Counted from the first letter of the stretch, positions 20,773 to 30,545 are shown. The stretch is 30,545 nt of DNA from Paraglomus occultum (GCA_910592205.1 CAJVPJ010000291.1:1-30545); one strand, 5' to 3'. Numbers and translations are program-made. The notes: generated from the letters alone by a model not told the origin.

Positions 20773-21264
20773 GTAGACCGCTGACTAAAGTATTTCCCTG
20801 TGTATAGTACCCTGCAGCAGTTCAGGCCGAAAAAATTGTAAAAGACCCGGGTATTATGCAAACCAAATATTACGTTGTCACTTGATAAACAATATATTAA
20901 TATACGAACAAAATAGTGCATTTGAATAGTATGGTATTTTTTACTTATCCAGTCTCTTACTTGCTTTGGTTCTATGTCGAACCTGCAGTTTCTCGAATAG
21001 AGTGATGACGATAATAGTAATACATGACCATTTCCTGCGAATTTGTTTAGTGATACGAAAACGTCTTGTGAGTTTGTTAGTGCGAACCATAGTAGAAGAG
21101 AACACGAATCTGTTATGCGTGACAAGTCTTTATTTATACAGAATGCGTTACCTAAACATTATGGGGTTGTCAATGTATTACCATAAGTACGGTATTCCCA
21201 AGTAAAATACCTCTAAAAAGTGTGAAATGTAAAATACCTGGGGTGCGTTTAGTCAGCGGTCTAC
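20773..21264. mobile_element. 492-bp TA-associated inverted-repeat element
   Basis: A perfect 17-bp terminal inverted repeat, GTAGACCGCTGACTAAA, occurs at 20773-20789 and as its complement at 21248-21264. The repeat contains a TA at its second and third positions at both ends, so the true element could be GACCGCTGACTAAA flanked by TA target copies. The interior holds a scrap of transposase helix-turn-helix on the minus strand. It is an internally deleted, non-autonomous pogo-like element. The sequence GACTAAAGTATT at its left end matches the MITE at 4231. Confidence 0.75.
20936..21010 (-). pseudogene. Transposase helix-turn-helix fragment, frameshifted
   Basis: The minus strand reads HHSIRETA and then, one frame over, FDIEPKQVRDWISKK. 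Together these have the shape of the N-terminal psq/CENP-B-type HTH of pogo-family transposases (a 'regulated by, then recognise and bind' helix pair ending in VRDW). Nothing else of the enzyme is recognisable inside the element. Confidence 0.5.
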
Positions 21265-21562
21265 GATATATCATTAAGGCAAGACCGGGCACATGTGATT
21301 TTGTGAAACGTAATCGGTCGCGTCGTCCAAGTTTCGATTACAGCCAAGACGAAGCCTCGATAAAGACACGTTTCAGAAACAACCTTTATTACATATATAA
21401 CCCAATTACTGATATTCTCCTACTAGCAGAAGTATCTATAAGACATAGTTTATTGAGGTAGATAAGGAAATTATACACAATCGGCGACAACGTCAACAGA
21501 TTCTCTACCGCACGTACCCTGCATACTAAGACTAAAAGCAAAACTATCAACAGGAACCAAAA
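21265..21562. other. Intergenic, no gene recognised
   Basis: Sequence between the inverted-repeat element and the 3' end of histone H1. The plus-strand frame 21222-21461 crosses the element boundary and has no motif. Confidence 0.4.
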
Positions 21563-21568
21563 TTTATT
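21563..21568 (-). promoter_or_regulatory. Polyadenylation signal AATAAA of histone H1
   Basis: AATAAA on the minus strand lies about 75 bp past the H1 stop codon. This fits a polyadenylated, replication-independent style of histone mRNA. Confidence 0.5.
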
Positions 21569-21643
21569 CTGGCAAGAAATATAATCAAGACACCATAAAA
21601 ATCAATACACTTTACAAACTTCTAGTTAATGGAGAATAGATCC

Positions 21644-22467
21644 TTATTCATTCCTAGACTTCTTGGTAGCCCTTTTGGTGCTACTAGTTGTGGTTTTCTT
21701 TCTCTTTTCGGTCTTTGCGGCTGATTTATCAGTCTTGCTAACGGTTCTTTTAGTCACTTTTCTGGCCGGCGTAGCTTTTGTCTTTTTGGGTGCAGCTTTG
21801 GTCTCGGTCTTCTTTCTTTCTGGTTTCTTTTCAGTCTTCTTTTTAGGTGCTGCTTTCTTTGTCTCCTTCTTGCTAGTCGGCTCTTTCTTCGGAGCTTCCT
21901 TCTTCGCTGTACTGGGTTTTTTGTTGATCTTCACGGGACCAGAAGGCCCTTAAAATAATAAAACACAATATCCGAGGTGTAATTGTGATGAGTCAAAATT
22001 AAAACTTTAGTCGCTTGTGAATTAATAATGAATGGCCTTAGTGACAAATAAATTTAAATGATATCGTCGGACGCCATTAGTCGTAAATAAAGATCAAACT
22101 CACCTTTTGGTTGAAGAAAATCTCCATTAGCAACACCACGCTTGATAGCTAGATTAATCTGACCATCACTGCCATCACCAACCTGCATGGGATGTGGCGC
22201 GGGAAAATCAACCGCAGACTATTAGTAATCCTGATATCATATACCTTTGCGCATCATACGAGCTGTAAACAAGAAATGAACAGTCCCAACCTTGTAGTTA
22301 GCATGTATATATTTTTTGATAGCTTGTCTTGATGAGCCGTTCCTTTCTTTCAGATTATGGATAGCTGCACTTATCATTTCTTTGTAAGGTGGATGCTCGG
22401 GCGCTTTCTTGGTTGCGGATTTCTTCTGCGTATCTGACTTTTCACTTTGCGCTTTCTTTGGACCCAT
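21644..22467 (-). CDS. Linker histone H1, 3 exons
   Basis: H1 binds linker DNA at the nucleosome dyad and compacts chromatin. The exons join as 22467-22291, 22182-22104 and 21948-21644, giving 186 residues. The winged-helix globular domain spans about 26-98: [34 protein letters not shown], then across intron 1 [25 protein letters not shown], and across intron 2 GPSGPVKIN. The C-terminal tail is Lys/Ala/Pro/Thr-rich with KKXXK and TPARK-like patches, typical of H1. Intron 1 (108 bp) uses the weak donor GTTGGG; reading on instead would replace the third helix with unrelated residues and a stop. Intron 2 (155 bp) has a consensus GTGAGT donor. A single-domain H1 of this size is usual for fungi. 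Confidence 0.92.
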
Positions 22468-22951
22468 GGTTTTCTAAGTTATCTAGTGGCTACTCTATCT
22501 ATCAGCGTGTTTGGGACAAGAAGGTTCCGGTATTGTTCGGATGTTGGTATGGAATGAAGAGAAAAGAGACAAGAGTTTGCGGTGAAATTGCGGTGGGGTT
22601 TTTTATGTCTAAAAACTGGCCATGATTTCTGTAATGAAGTCATGCTCATGTGATTTGATTATTAGGATCACCTGATATTACAATACTGCGGCAATCACGC
22701 GTCAACAATTTGAATTGTAAACGCGTTCAGTTGTTGTTCAAAAAAAGCGCGAATTTATTTACAAAGAAAGAGGAATTCCCTTCTATTCGGGAATTACAAC
22801 AAATGTATAAATTCTTTTTTTAACTACTTTTGACGTCATGGAGGTTCTTGTCAACAAAGTGAACGTCCAACACGCGACCTGAATACTATTACCATTGTGA
22901 CAAAACATTATGATCAGTATAAAAACATTGACATTCCTATTGCCTTCACAT
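22468..22951. other. H1 5' flank and KMT2-like gene 3' flank
   Basis: Holds the promoter side of H1 and the 3' untranslated region of the KMT2-like gene. A minus-strand AATAAA at 22760-22755, about 190 bp past the KMT2-like stop, is a candidate polyadenylation signal. The minus frame 22783-23022 overlaps the last KMT2-like exon in the wrong phase and is not a gene. Confidence 0.45.
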
Positions 22952-25900
22952 TCAATTCCTAATAACAGCTTCAGTCTCCGATGATATTGCGTATCTAAAT
23001 GTAATCTGCTCATGAGCATCAATATGTCTCGCTGCGAATAAGGCTATTTTTCGTTTCGATCCTATTTTGAAGGACATTGCATATGTGTTTCCTTGACCCT
23101 AATAAATGGGTAAATAAATAATGAGTGTATTAGGTTATATATCATGTTTAAAATACCAATAGTAGACGAAATATCATCCTACATTATCAACTGAGCTGAC
23201 AAAGCGTGCTTTCCCTCCACGTCTACTTGCATCAATCACCCAATCCGCATCTCCCCACATCATATAGCATGATCTCTGCTGACGAGCATATGAACTCTCT
23301 AATAGTCGAGCATTGACCGTATTCATCACCATTCCTGTATACTCTAAAATCATATCATCCTTCTCAAATGACCTCTGCGCAAAAACACCAAAATCTGTTG
23401 GTGGATGTTTTATTCTCTCAGTCTTGTTAACTGTGATAGTGTGCGCAGGTACGCTGCCTGATGTCCTACGGCGAATAGCAGCCGTATCACTATCTTGCTC
23501 TCTGCATCTAATGGATTCGATTATAGTATCTCGTGCTTCTGTCTTTTTCATAGAGTAATATTGTTCTTCTAATATCATTGCGTCCATTTTATTCATAATC
23601 AGTCGAGAAGTCAGAAGACGGTTATTATTTGCTCTTTGACGATCTATGATCACATCATAACTGTTGTCCTCTTTTTCAACGATCTGCAAATGGCAACATG
23701 CTCCAACTCTTCTTATCCGACGCATAGTCTTCTTTGATCGTGATTCTGTACGTGCTGAGACATAAGTGCAGTCATAGTCATTATTGGAGTTATCATCGGA
23801 AGCGCCGAATACGTTACCTGTTCTCCATTCACGCATTGTTTTGACAGATACATAATAATTAGGGAGGCATTGCAAAAAACGCACAATAATTGAGTGATTT
23901 AGGCCAAAGAAAGCATGTGGATGCATTAGATAATACTTGAGCCTTTTGTTATCACTGCGACTTGTCAGAGCAGGATAGTGAGAGATCAACCAATTGATAA
24001 CATCTAATTTTACGGATAGAGAAGTGATATGGACGATACTGTTTAGTACAGCATCCACCAAACGTTCCGGCAAAGTTATTGAACATACCTTTCATTGAAG
24101 ACTGTTGAGATAAATCAACCAATTTATATCTTCCTAAAGGATATATTATGTCTTGACTGTTGTCATATTCCATTATTGCAACTTTCCAACCATACAGTGC
24201 TGATTCTGGTTTATCATAACGCACTACCACCTCAGTCTTTTCCTCAAGTTCCTCTGTAAAGGTCAAACTGCGAGTTTCATGCCGCAGATTAAAACAAGTG
24301 CCATCAGATGCGACTACTTGACAATCGATTTTGTATTTTTTTCCGGTAATTGGGTCCATATATCGCCGCTCGACGTGAAATCCATAAGGTATTGGATGTT
24401 CAAAAGATGAGTCGAATAGTGACGGTCCATCGGAGGGAAATTCACCTATAGAGCGTATTATAAGTGCACCAAATCGATAGGTTCCCGGTATATTTTGTGG
24501 ATTAAAACTTTCGCATATATTATAATGTCTGGGTAGTGCTAATAATTGAGAATCGCAATTGTATGATTTTCCTTCTTTCCTCACATAAAATCTTTGTAAT
24601 ATCGCATCATCACTCATTCTTGTATTATAATTCAATTCTGAATGGTTATCGCAATGCTCTCCACAAAATACCTCCCATTTCTCTTGTTTAAATATGAATC
24701 TACGTGATGTGTTGGTGTCGTCTGCCGACGATATATATGCTATTATACATGAAAAATGCCACGTTTTATTGGCGCAGTCTTCTGTTGATCCAGGCCAAGC
24801 GTTATGGCATTCGACAGTAGCAAATGGTTGTCTGCACATGTCGCAGTTCTATACAAAAGAAAATCGGAAGACGTGGTTATTGCGGTAACTAAAAGTAACA
24901 ACAGTTTAGTAACATGAGTGGCAGTCATAAGTTAGTCATTACAATTATGTTAAATACAAATGGTAATGACATCAGCGAGAACGGCAATTATAGTAGGACC
25001 TAATTTCGAATTTGATCATAATTATGTAACATCACTACTTACCTTGTTCCTTGATTCCCTGATCACTTTCTGTACATTGATTAATCCTCCATCTAGTAGG
25101 TCTATCATGACGTTTTTTGAATATAATAAACAAAGAACATGTGCCCAATATTGAACACTAGACTGTGGATTATCACCATCATCCATCCAGAAGGGAATCA
25201 ATCTGCCTGTACCAAGTATTGGTTGAGCAGGACTGCAAAATACACAAGGCGGATCAACAGTTGGAGTTAATAAATGAGAAGCAGAAAGTGTTGGCCGCGT
25301 GTGTCCATTTCGATAACACAGTTGGTCTATAGCCATTTGATTTGCTGATGCATCAGAGTGTTGAGTCCCATGAACTTGTGTAGTTGACATTTCTTCAATC
25401 AACATGTCATTCTCAGCATACTGCGTTAGCTGGTTTCTCGACCCGTTATTAGTACATTGTTCTTGCCAACTTATTGACTCGCCATCAGTATGTGATGCTT
25501 GCTGATTTATCAACTTACTTTCATTATATTGTTCTAATTGGTTTACTGACATATTAATATGCGATGTCTCCTGATTCATTGACTCGTTTTGATTATTATT
25601 ATTATTAAGATATCCTCCAATTGCTAGTAACAGTTCTGCTGCTTCCTTGTCTGACGGTAATTCACTCGCCAGCCCAGCCTTCCGGATTTCAGACTGTGGA
25701 ACGACGTTTGACGTGCTATAATCAGAACAAAACACTTTCGCGGCTTGAATGTCTTTCTGATCGCGCATTCTCTGTTTCCTTTTATTCTTGTTCTTGGGCT
25801 CTTCCAAACACAAAGGACAGAAGTATTTCTGATTCTCATCATCGCCAAGTGCCTCATAATCTATAGCTGCTAGTCGTTGATCACATTCCTGGTGTATCCA

Positions 25901-27916
25901 ACACAGACATCCATCGCATTTAACCATTGGAGTATCGTAGTCATCACTACGATACAATTTCCGACACAGATAGCACACGTTCCCACATGCTTCGAAATAA
26001 GAACAGCTGGAACACAAACGATATTCGTGAGTCCATCGGCGAAAATGATCGGATGCTTTCATATCGTCATCGGATGCAGAAGTATTATCACTGTCATCCG
26101 AATTATTCAAGTCACCATCACCATCACGGCTACAATTATCTCTGCCATCATCACCACAGTCGCCGTCACTGGTGCCACCGCCATCGTCTGGACCCGATTG
26201 CCTTATTGCGGAATTTGATTCACATTCCAGACATCTCCTACAACTCTCACACTTCCATATTCCTCTGCTCTCTTGAATTGACAAGTCGACATAAGGCTCA
26301 TTCTGCTTTTGGCATTCGCAATGTAAGGTGATCCCACATTCAGAACACTCGAGTATCGTATGAGATGGTAACTGATCGCGATAAGACAACCCACGATGTT
26401 GATTAAGTCGATTCAAAGAAGGTGACAACTGGGCGATTGGTTGTTGACATTTGAGGCATATTTTACATCTCGGACACTCCCAACTAGACGGATCTATGGT
26501 GTGTTGTATATTCCTCCCATAGCTACTTTCAATACCACAATACCAATGGTACGCTTCGCCACAACGAATACAATGTACCATCTGGTCAGCCGGATCATTT
26601 TGATTGGAAACACCGCCACATCCAAAGCATATGTCAGAAAAGAGAATACCAGTATTGTGTTGTATCAATATTGGAACAGTTTCCATGGTGATAAAGGGTG
26701 AAACTTGAACCACTTTGACAGATTGAAACTGTTCAGTCACCCGGATTAGGCTGTCATCTAATGAAGCTAATACAACGTCTCTTTTTATCTTTTTGCGTCT
26801 TCTTCTAACAATACCATGATTAATAGATTCTTCGTCTGATTGATCGGAGACCGTCTTCGTCCGTTGTCTATGCGATTCAGGTCTAGAGGTTGCTGCAGGA
26901 GATGAATGTCTTCGTAATGATATCGACTGTTGAGCATACCTTTTATGCGAAATAGCGTCATACGATCGATTAATTCTCTCCTGTCTATTCCTGTTTCTCA
27001 TTGCATGAAGTGATATTCCCGTCTCAAGAGACATTGTTCTCGCAGTCCTTCGATTGATTCCTTCATGCAATTCATTGGTGGTCATTTGTGACTTCAGTTT
27101 GGATAAATGTGCGTACCCACGAGTACCTCCATCATTTACTTTTGTCTTTCTATCACTTCCCACACCATGATCCGAATAACAAGTGGCAATAAGCATTGAT
27201 CGATCAAACTTAATAGGTCCGTCTAAAGAAGTCCAACCATCTTCAACGTGTTTCTCATATATTATTCTATATGCATCAAGGGGAATCAAGAGCTCACCAT
27301 TGACGGTAGCACCAAGTATGCCCTTCTTGTTCGACGTGTCTTGCGAATTTACAAAGTCATTGAAACCAGGTTCACAAACAACTGGCACTTTGATCGATTT
27401 CCAACCGTTCGCCGAAACTTTCTTCCCAGGCTTACCTAATCTATTTACGACGGAATCGAAAGCATGCGGACTTTTACACTCTCTCGTGATCCAACTTGGT
27501 AATTCCGCACCTGAATTGGGAATTATTGGCGCTAATGTTCCACGAGCAGTTACCGAAGCGCGATAGCCTCTACAAATAACTTGTGTACCTTCAGATAGCA
27601 AGCCAGCCTCTATCAAATGTGATATTTTTACTGTCCTGACACGGCCTTTAGTCTTTGCACTTTCTAGTTCGCTGGCTGTATTTGTGTCCCCCGATTTAGA
27701 GTAACTGATCGGCGGATCCTGCTGAACTTTATGAGTATTTTCTTCATCAACGCCCATGGAGTCTACAGCTTCCAGCTTCACGTTAGAACCTCTCCACACT
27801 CCCGAATCGTGATAGCCGGCCATTATGAAAGTAAATGCGAGTATGGTCAAATGAAAAGTCACAGGAGATTGTAATTTATTTGGTGTCGTCACGGCCTGTG
27901 TAACATATTCTGACAT
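22952..27916 (-). CDS. KMT2/trithorax-like protein: RAMA, PHD1-3, extended PHD, FYRN, FYRC, SET
   Basis: Exons 27916-25043, 24848-24089, 24003-23183 and 23098-22952 give 1,533 residues; introns are 194, 85 and 84 bp. RAMA (about 97-178): KISHLIEAGLLSEGTQV, GYRASVTARGTLAP, ANGWKSIKV. Three MLL-type PHD fingers (430-703): CFGCGG, WECPRCKICLKC, LECSECGITLHCEC, WKCESCRRCLEC, CYLCRKLYRSDDYD, VKCDGC, CWIHQEC. An Asp/Ser-rich insert (575-620) splits the third. The linker (710-885) is Asn/Gln-rich and has no bromodomain. The extended PHD (891-1025) crosses intron 1: CVFC, WAHVLC, CDMCRQ, WHFSC, CGEHC. FYRN: FGALIIRSIGEF and GFHVERRY (about 1084-1125). FYRC ends HAFFGLNHSIIVRFLQCLP. SET (about 1407-1525) has FGVFAQRSF, ILEYTG and ITFRYA, but its cofactor motif reads FVSSVDN and no post-SET cysteines follow. 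The KMT2 role is H3K4 methylation; this copy may be inactive. Met33 has better start context than the first ATG. Confidence 0.87.
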
Positions 27917-28353
27917 AACGCAAAACAGTTAACAGTTTTTGACAACCCTACGATTACATTAAAACTTATCATTACTGACTCTAATAAAACTCTATATTAA
28001 TTAAGCAAAGTCAATAAATTAAGTACTAGCAAGTCCTGTAAGGAAATAGGCTCCGCGTCAGCCTAAGCTGACTCCTTTCTTGTAAGATATCGAAGAATAT
28101 TGCGAGCACCATTAACATCTCTAAATTATGAATATAACCACAGAATCCACAAGTTTGCTTCTTGACACCAGGTATGATCACGTGCCTTACGGACTGAAAA
28201 CGTACATTCCAGTAGTCCTTGAGTAGGTAGTAACATTACACGATGTTTATGATTCGCGCAACGGCACTGAACTGCTAATTTTCACAAAGCCATTTAGCCA
28301 GCCAGCTTATATAACAGCCGTTCACAAGACAATGTGAATTCGTAACAGTATAC

Positions 28354-28905
28354 TAATATGGTGCACCAACTCTATACTCGACAATAAAACCACCTGTCTT
28401 TAAAATCTTTCAGCTCAACGTAGAGGCGTCTTTTTGGAAAGTCTGCCCGTAATTATGTTTATCGCGACATGCTTTACAAAGTTACTGGCTGGTTTGTCAT
28501 AAAAACGCCTCTACGTTGGGTTGAAAGGTTTTAAAGTTGGAGTACGTTTTATAATAATATACAGATATATAGGCTTCCATCTAGTGGAAGCGATCATTTC
28601 CAATTGGTGATTTGTGTAGCCTGTGAAAAGTGAATTTGACGATTAAATTTCTGAAATCGAGGCGATATTTCAAGTGAAACAGATACAAAAAAATCGTTAA
28701 CATTATCTGGTAATCGACGATGTGATTTATACTTCTTTACCGTCCATTCCTTCTAAGCCTTTATCATATGCATCCGAAAATGTCATGGAGATATTACCAA
28801 ATCATCACATGATATTAAATTAATGGATTTTATTGGACAGTTTTTTCGTTACACTGCATCTCCGAATTGAAACATTGTCGAGTATAGAGTTGGTGCACCA
28901 TATTA
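28354..28905. mobile_element. 552-bp inverted-repeat element inserted in the Fanzor relic
   Basis: A perfect 32-bp terminal inverted repeat starting TAATATGGTGCACCAACTCT occurs at 28354-28385 and as its complement at 28874-28905. It contains the palindrome GGTGCACC. The element lies between the RuvC-I half and the zinc-ribbon half of the Fanzor relic, so it either interrupted that gene or the Fanzor sequence was part of a composite with it. No transposase is encoded. The perfect arms suggest it is much younger than the Fanzor decay. Confidence 0.85.
28398..28536. repeat. Second inverted repeat nested inside the 552-bp element
   Basis: CTTTAAAATCTTTCAGCTCA through AACGTAGAGGCGT (28398-28429) pairs with its complement at 28505-28536, 29 of 32 positions matching, around a 75-nt loop. 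With the terminal repeats this makes a hairpin inside a hairpin. It may be an older element that carried its own ends, or a structured subterminal part of the outer element. Confidence 0.8.
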
Positions 28906-29822
28906 ATATGTTAGATTACAAATAAACAAAATAAATTTTTACCTGTAACGTTTTCTTCCCATGAATATCATCGCGTTTACTTTGGAGCATTACTTGCTCG
29001 ATAAATTCGACCAATATTATTCCACTTGGATCATAACCAGTCATGAGCGTACGTACACCTGGATCTAGCATTAGATATTAATATTAATATAGAGCAAATC
29101 ACTCCTATTAAGTTACTAAATACATAAATTTTGTTAAAGTCTTCTTAAAATATTGTATATTGATATAAAATATGACATAAATCTTTTAATGAAATATTAC
29201 ATAACTAATATAAATAATATAATAAAAATAGTAAAGGCCTTTTTCTGTATTTCTGAAGATAGAGGACCTTGTTTTTTAAGTGGTTCAGGTATACAAAAAT
29301 AAAATTCACCAAGACGATTCATAACAAGACGACTATCATATTCAAGTTGACTTGGAAGAAGCTCGGTCGACTTGATTTTATGAAGAAATGCATATTTCAC
29401 CACGAGACTTGCCCTAGCATTGCAATTGACTCCTTTTTAGAACGAAACTTCATATTAATATTGAATTTAAGTCATTCATTGTTTCATCTCGTACGACATA
29501 GGGAGACTCGAGGACCCATTTGAGTTTGGTATTATTGAAGTTGACGGCATTGAGACATCATGCCCTCAAAATTTTTTTTCGATCGATATCTTCGTTTTTG
29601 ATTGCGACAAGACATTGATTGTACGTCCATCGTGCTGTCCTACGCATTACCCGAGTTTGTCCGCTCGTCTTGAGTGAGAAAAAGGCGGATGCGTTGTATT
29701 TTGTCTGTCGTCATTTCTTTCTTCTTGGGTAGCATCTTTTCTTTTTCTACGATTTGTGGCAGAACGTAATCTATTACGTCGCGCCACAAACACTGTGACA
29801 ATTGCAAGTTAGTCTTCTGCAT

Positions 29823-30376
29823 TGGTACAAATATCTAAACCGAGAACCAAAAACCGTGTCCGGCTTTTTTCAAGGATCCACTCCACAAGTGTAGATCCAA
29901 AGCGACATAATAATAAGCAGTCTTTTCGGGTAACTACCACTTCTTCGATTCCATTAGAGTATACTCGTTCAGAAGGAAAACAAACTCTCTGCGCTTCCAA
30001 TTAATATTAAATCCTGAACCGATGTCACCGATAATTTCATGTTCTGCGGATGTTTGAATAGTAGGTAAGCGGGAGAGCAACAAGCTTTTTTAACGTGAAC
30101 AATTAGATGTGTTAATAATAAGAAAGAATTTTTCAAAAACAAGTTCACTAAATATTAGCATTGTATTTTACTTATTCATGAAAACAAACATGCTTAGTAC
30201 AATTTTATTCCACGAGCACCAAATGTCGTACTATCCGCTATAACAATTACGCTTATTGCAATTGCTAATTGTAATGAAAGCAAACATGCGATTTTATTTC
30301 GCGAACGTCCAAATGTTGTATAAATCTGTTAGAATATGGGGCATGCTGCAACAAAACCAGACAAAGTGAACATGTT
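29823..30376. other. 5' flank of the Fanzor relic, no intact gene
   Basis: The minus strand has one frame (30000-29809) starting MEAQRVCFPSERVY that could be a further N-terminal piece of the Fanzor relic, but I recognise no motif in it. The rest is AT-rich; AGCAAACATG-like sequence recurs near 30185 and 30280. Confidence 0.35.
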
Positions 30377-30538
30377 GTATGTAAATCCCGTAACCATGTA
30401 AATCCCGTATTTACATATGTAAATCCCGTCGAATGTCCCTAAAATTTCTTACTAAAGACCCCAAAATAAAACTGACTCTTTTAACCATTCAATACCGTCG
30501 ATAAGTATTTGTACTGCTACCAAACGCTACCATACGCT
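30377..30538. repeat. Dispersed repeat, copy 2
   Basis: Direct-orientation match to 4514-4654. Its first 50 bases carry GTAAATCCCGT three times, against two similar units in copy 1, so part of the length difference is local expansion. It probably continues or ends near the window edge. Confidence 0.75.
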
Positions 30539-30545
30539 ATCATAC

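Larger units (their letters stand above)
28063..29822 (-). pseudogene. Decayed Fanzor (eukaryotic TnpB-like RNA-guided nuclease), split by an inserted element
   Basis: Fanzors are eukaryotic relatives of the TnpB/IS605 OrfB nuclease. Reading the minus strand and changing frames gives the family in order. First comes an N-terminal helical part (QLSQCLWRDVIDYVLPQIVE, then IQRIRLFLTQDERT). Next are ARWTYNQCLVAIKNEDID, WVLESPYVVRDETMNDL and KFRSKKESIAM. Then LPSQLEYDSRLVMNRLGEFY and FCIPEPL lead to the RuvC-I strand LDPGVRTLMTGYDPSG (Asp codon at 29065-29063). After an inserted element come KKQTCGFCGYIHNL (zinc-ribbon CxxC) and the RuvC-III motif RDVNGARNILRYLTRKESA with a stop at 28063. Several stops and frameshifts, an AT-rich insert at about 29080-29250 and loss of the second CxxC show that it is dead. 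No guide-RNA (omega RNA) end could be identified. Confidence 0.8.

Noticed and set aside
21663-21953. Plus-strand frame rich in Val/Leu/Phe that looks like a membrane protein
   Set aside because: It is the exact antisense of the Lys/Ala/Thr-rich tail of histone H1; the hydrophobicity is a codon mirror effect.
22783-23022. Minus-strand frame starting MMLMSRLHLDTQYH
   Set aside because: Overlaps the last KMT2-like exon in a different phase; the SET-compatible frame (FKIGSKRKIALFAARHID) explains this sequence.
25877-26331. Plus-strand His-rich frames
   Set aside because: Antisense of the Asp/Ser-rich insert and PHD cysteines of the KMT2-like gene.

Overview
The window is nuclear DNA of a eukaryote, most likely an early-diverging (non-Dikarya) fungus; a Glomeromycotina-like genome is a reasonable guess but is not proven. 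The reasons are AT-rich sequence, genes broken by short GT-AG introns (mostly 65-110 bp), a pol III tRNA gene, a linker histone, a KMT2/trithorax-type gene of a kind Dikarya usually lack, and dense debris of eukaryotic DNA transposons, including a Fanzor relic.

Six host genes can be supported. In order they are a GOLPH3/Vps74 Golgi PI4P-binding protein (minus, 3 exons), tRNA-Leu(UAA), a TMEM135-like membrane protein (plus, 3 exons), a ZCCHC17-like S1 plus zinc-knuckle protein (minus, 8 exons, found only by splicing across frames), histone H1 (minus, 3 exons), and a 1,533-residue KMT2-like chromatin protein (minus, 4 exons). The KMT2-like protein reads RAMA, three MLL-type PHD fingers, extended PHD, FYRN, FYRC, SET. 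The RAMA domain at its N-terminus and the eroded cofactor-binding motifs of its SET domain are the most interesting features here. H1 and the KMT2-like gene are neighbours on one strand, but nothing shows that they are co-regulated.

The rest is transposon territory. From 1 to 6940 there are two small TA-flanked inverted-repeat elements, a dispersed repeat that recurs at the right edge of the window, and the 3' end of a pogo-like transposase. From 12305 to 20330 lies a cluster built from one family of large DUF6589-type proteins: a nearly intact copy (minus) broken by a single homopolymer frameshift, a shrunken and locally inverted copy (plus), and a third fragment inside a 1.5-kb element with 461-bp inverted arms. 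A 492-bp TA-flanked element at 20773-21264 keeps a scrap of transposase helix-turn-helix. From 28063 to 29822 a decayed Fanzor (eukaryotic TnpB relative) is split by a 552-bp inverted-repeat element.

All exon joins were made by hand from splice sites, reading frame and remembered family conservation. No search was run, so family names rest on motif recognition.
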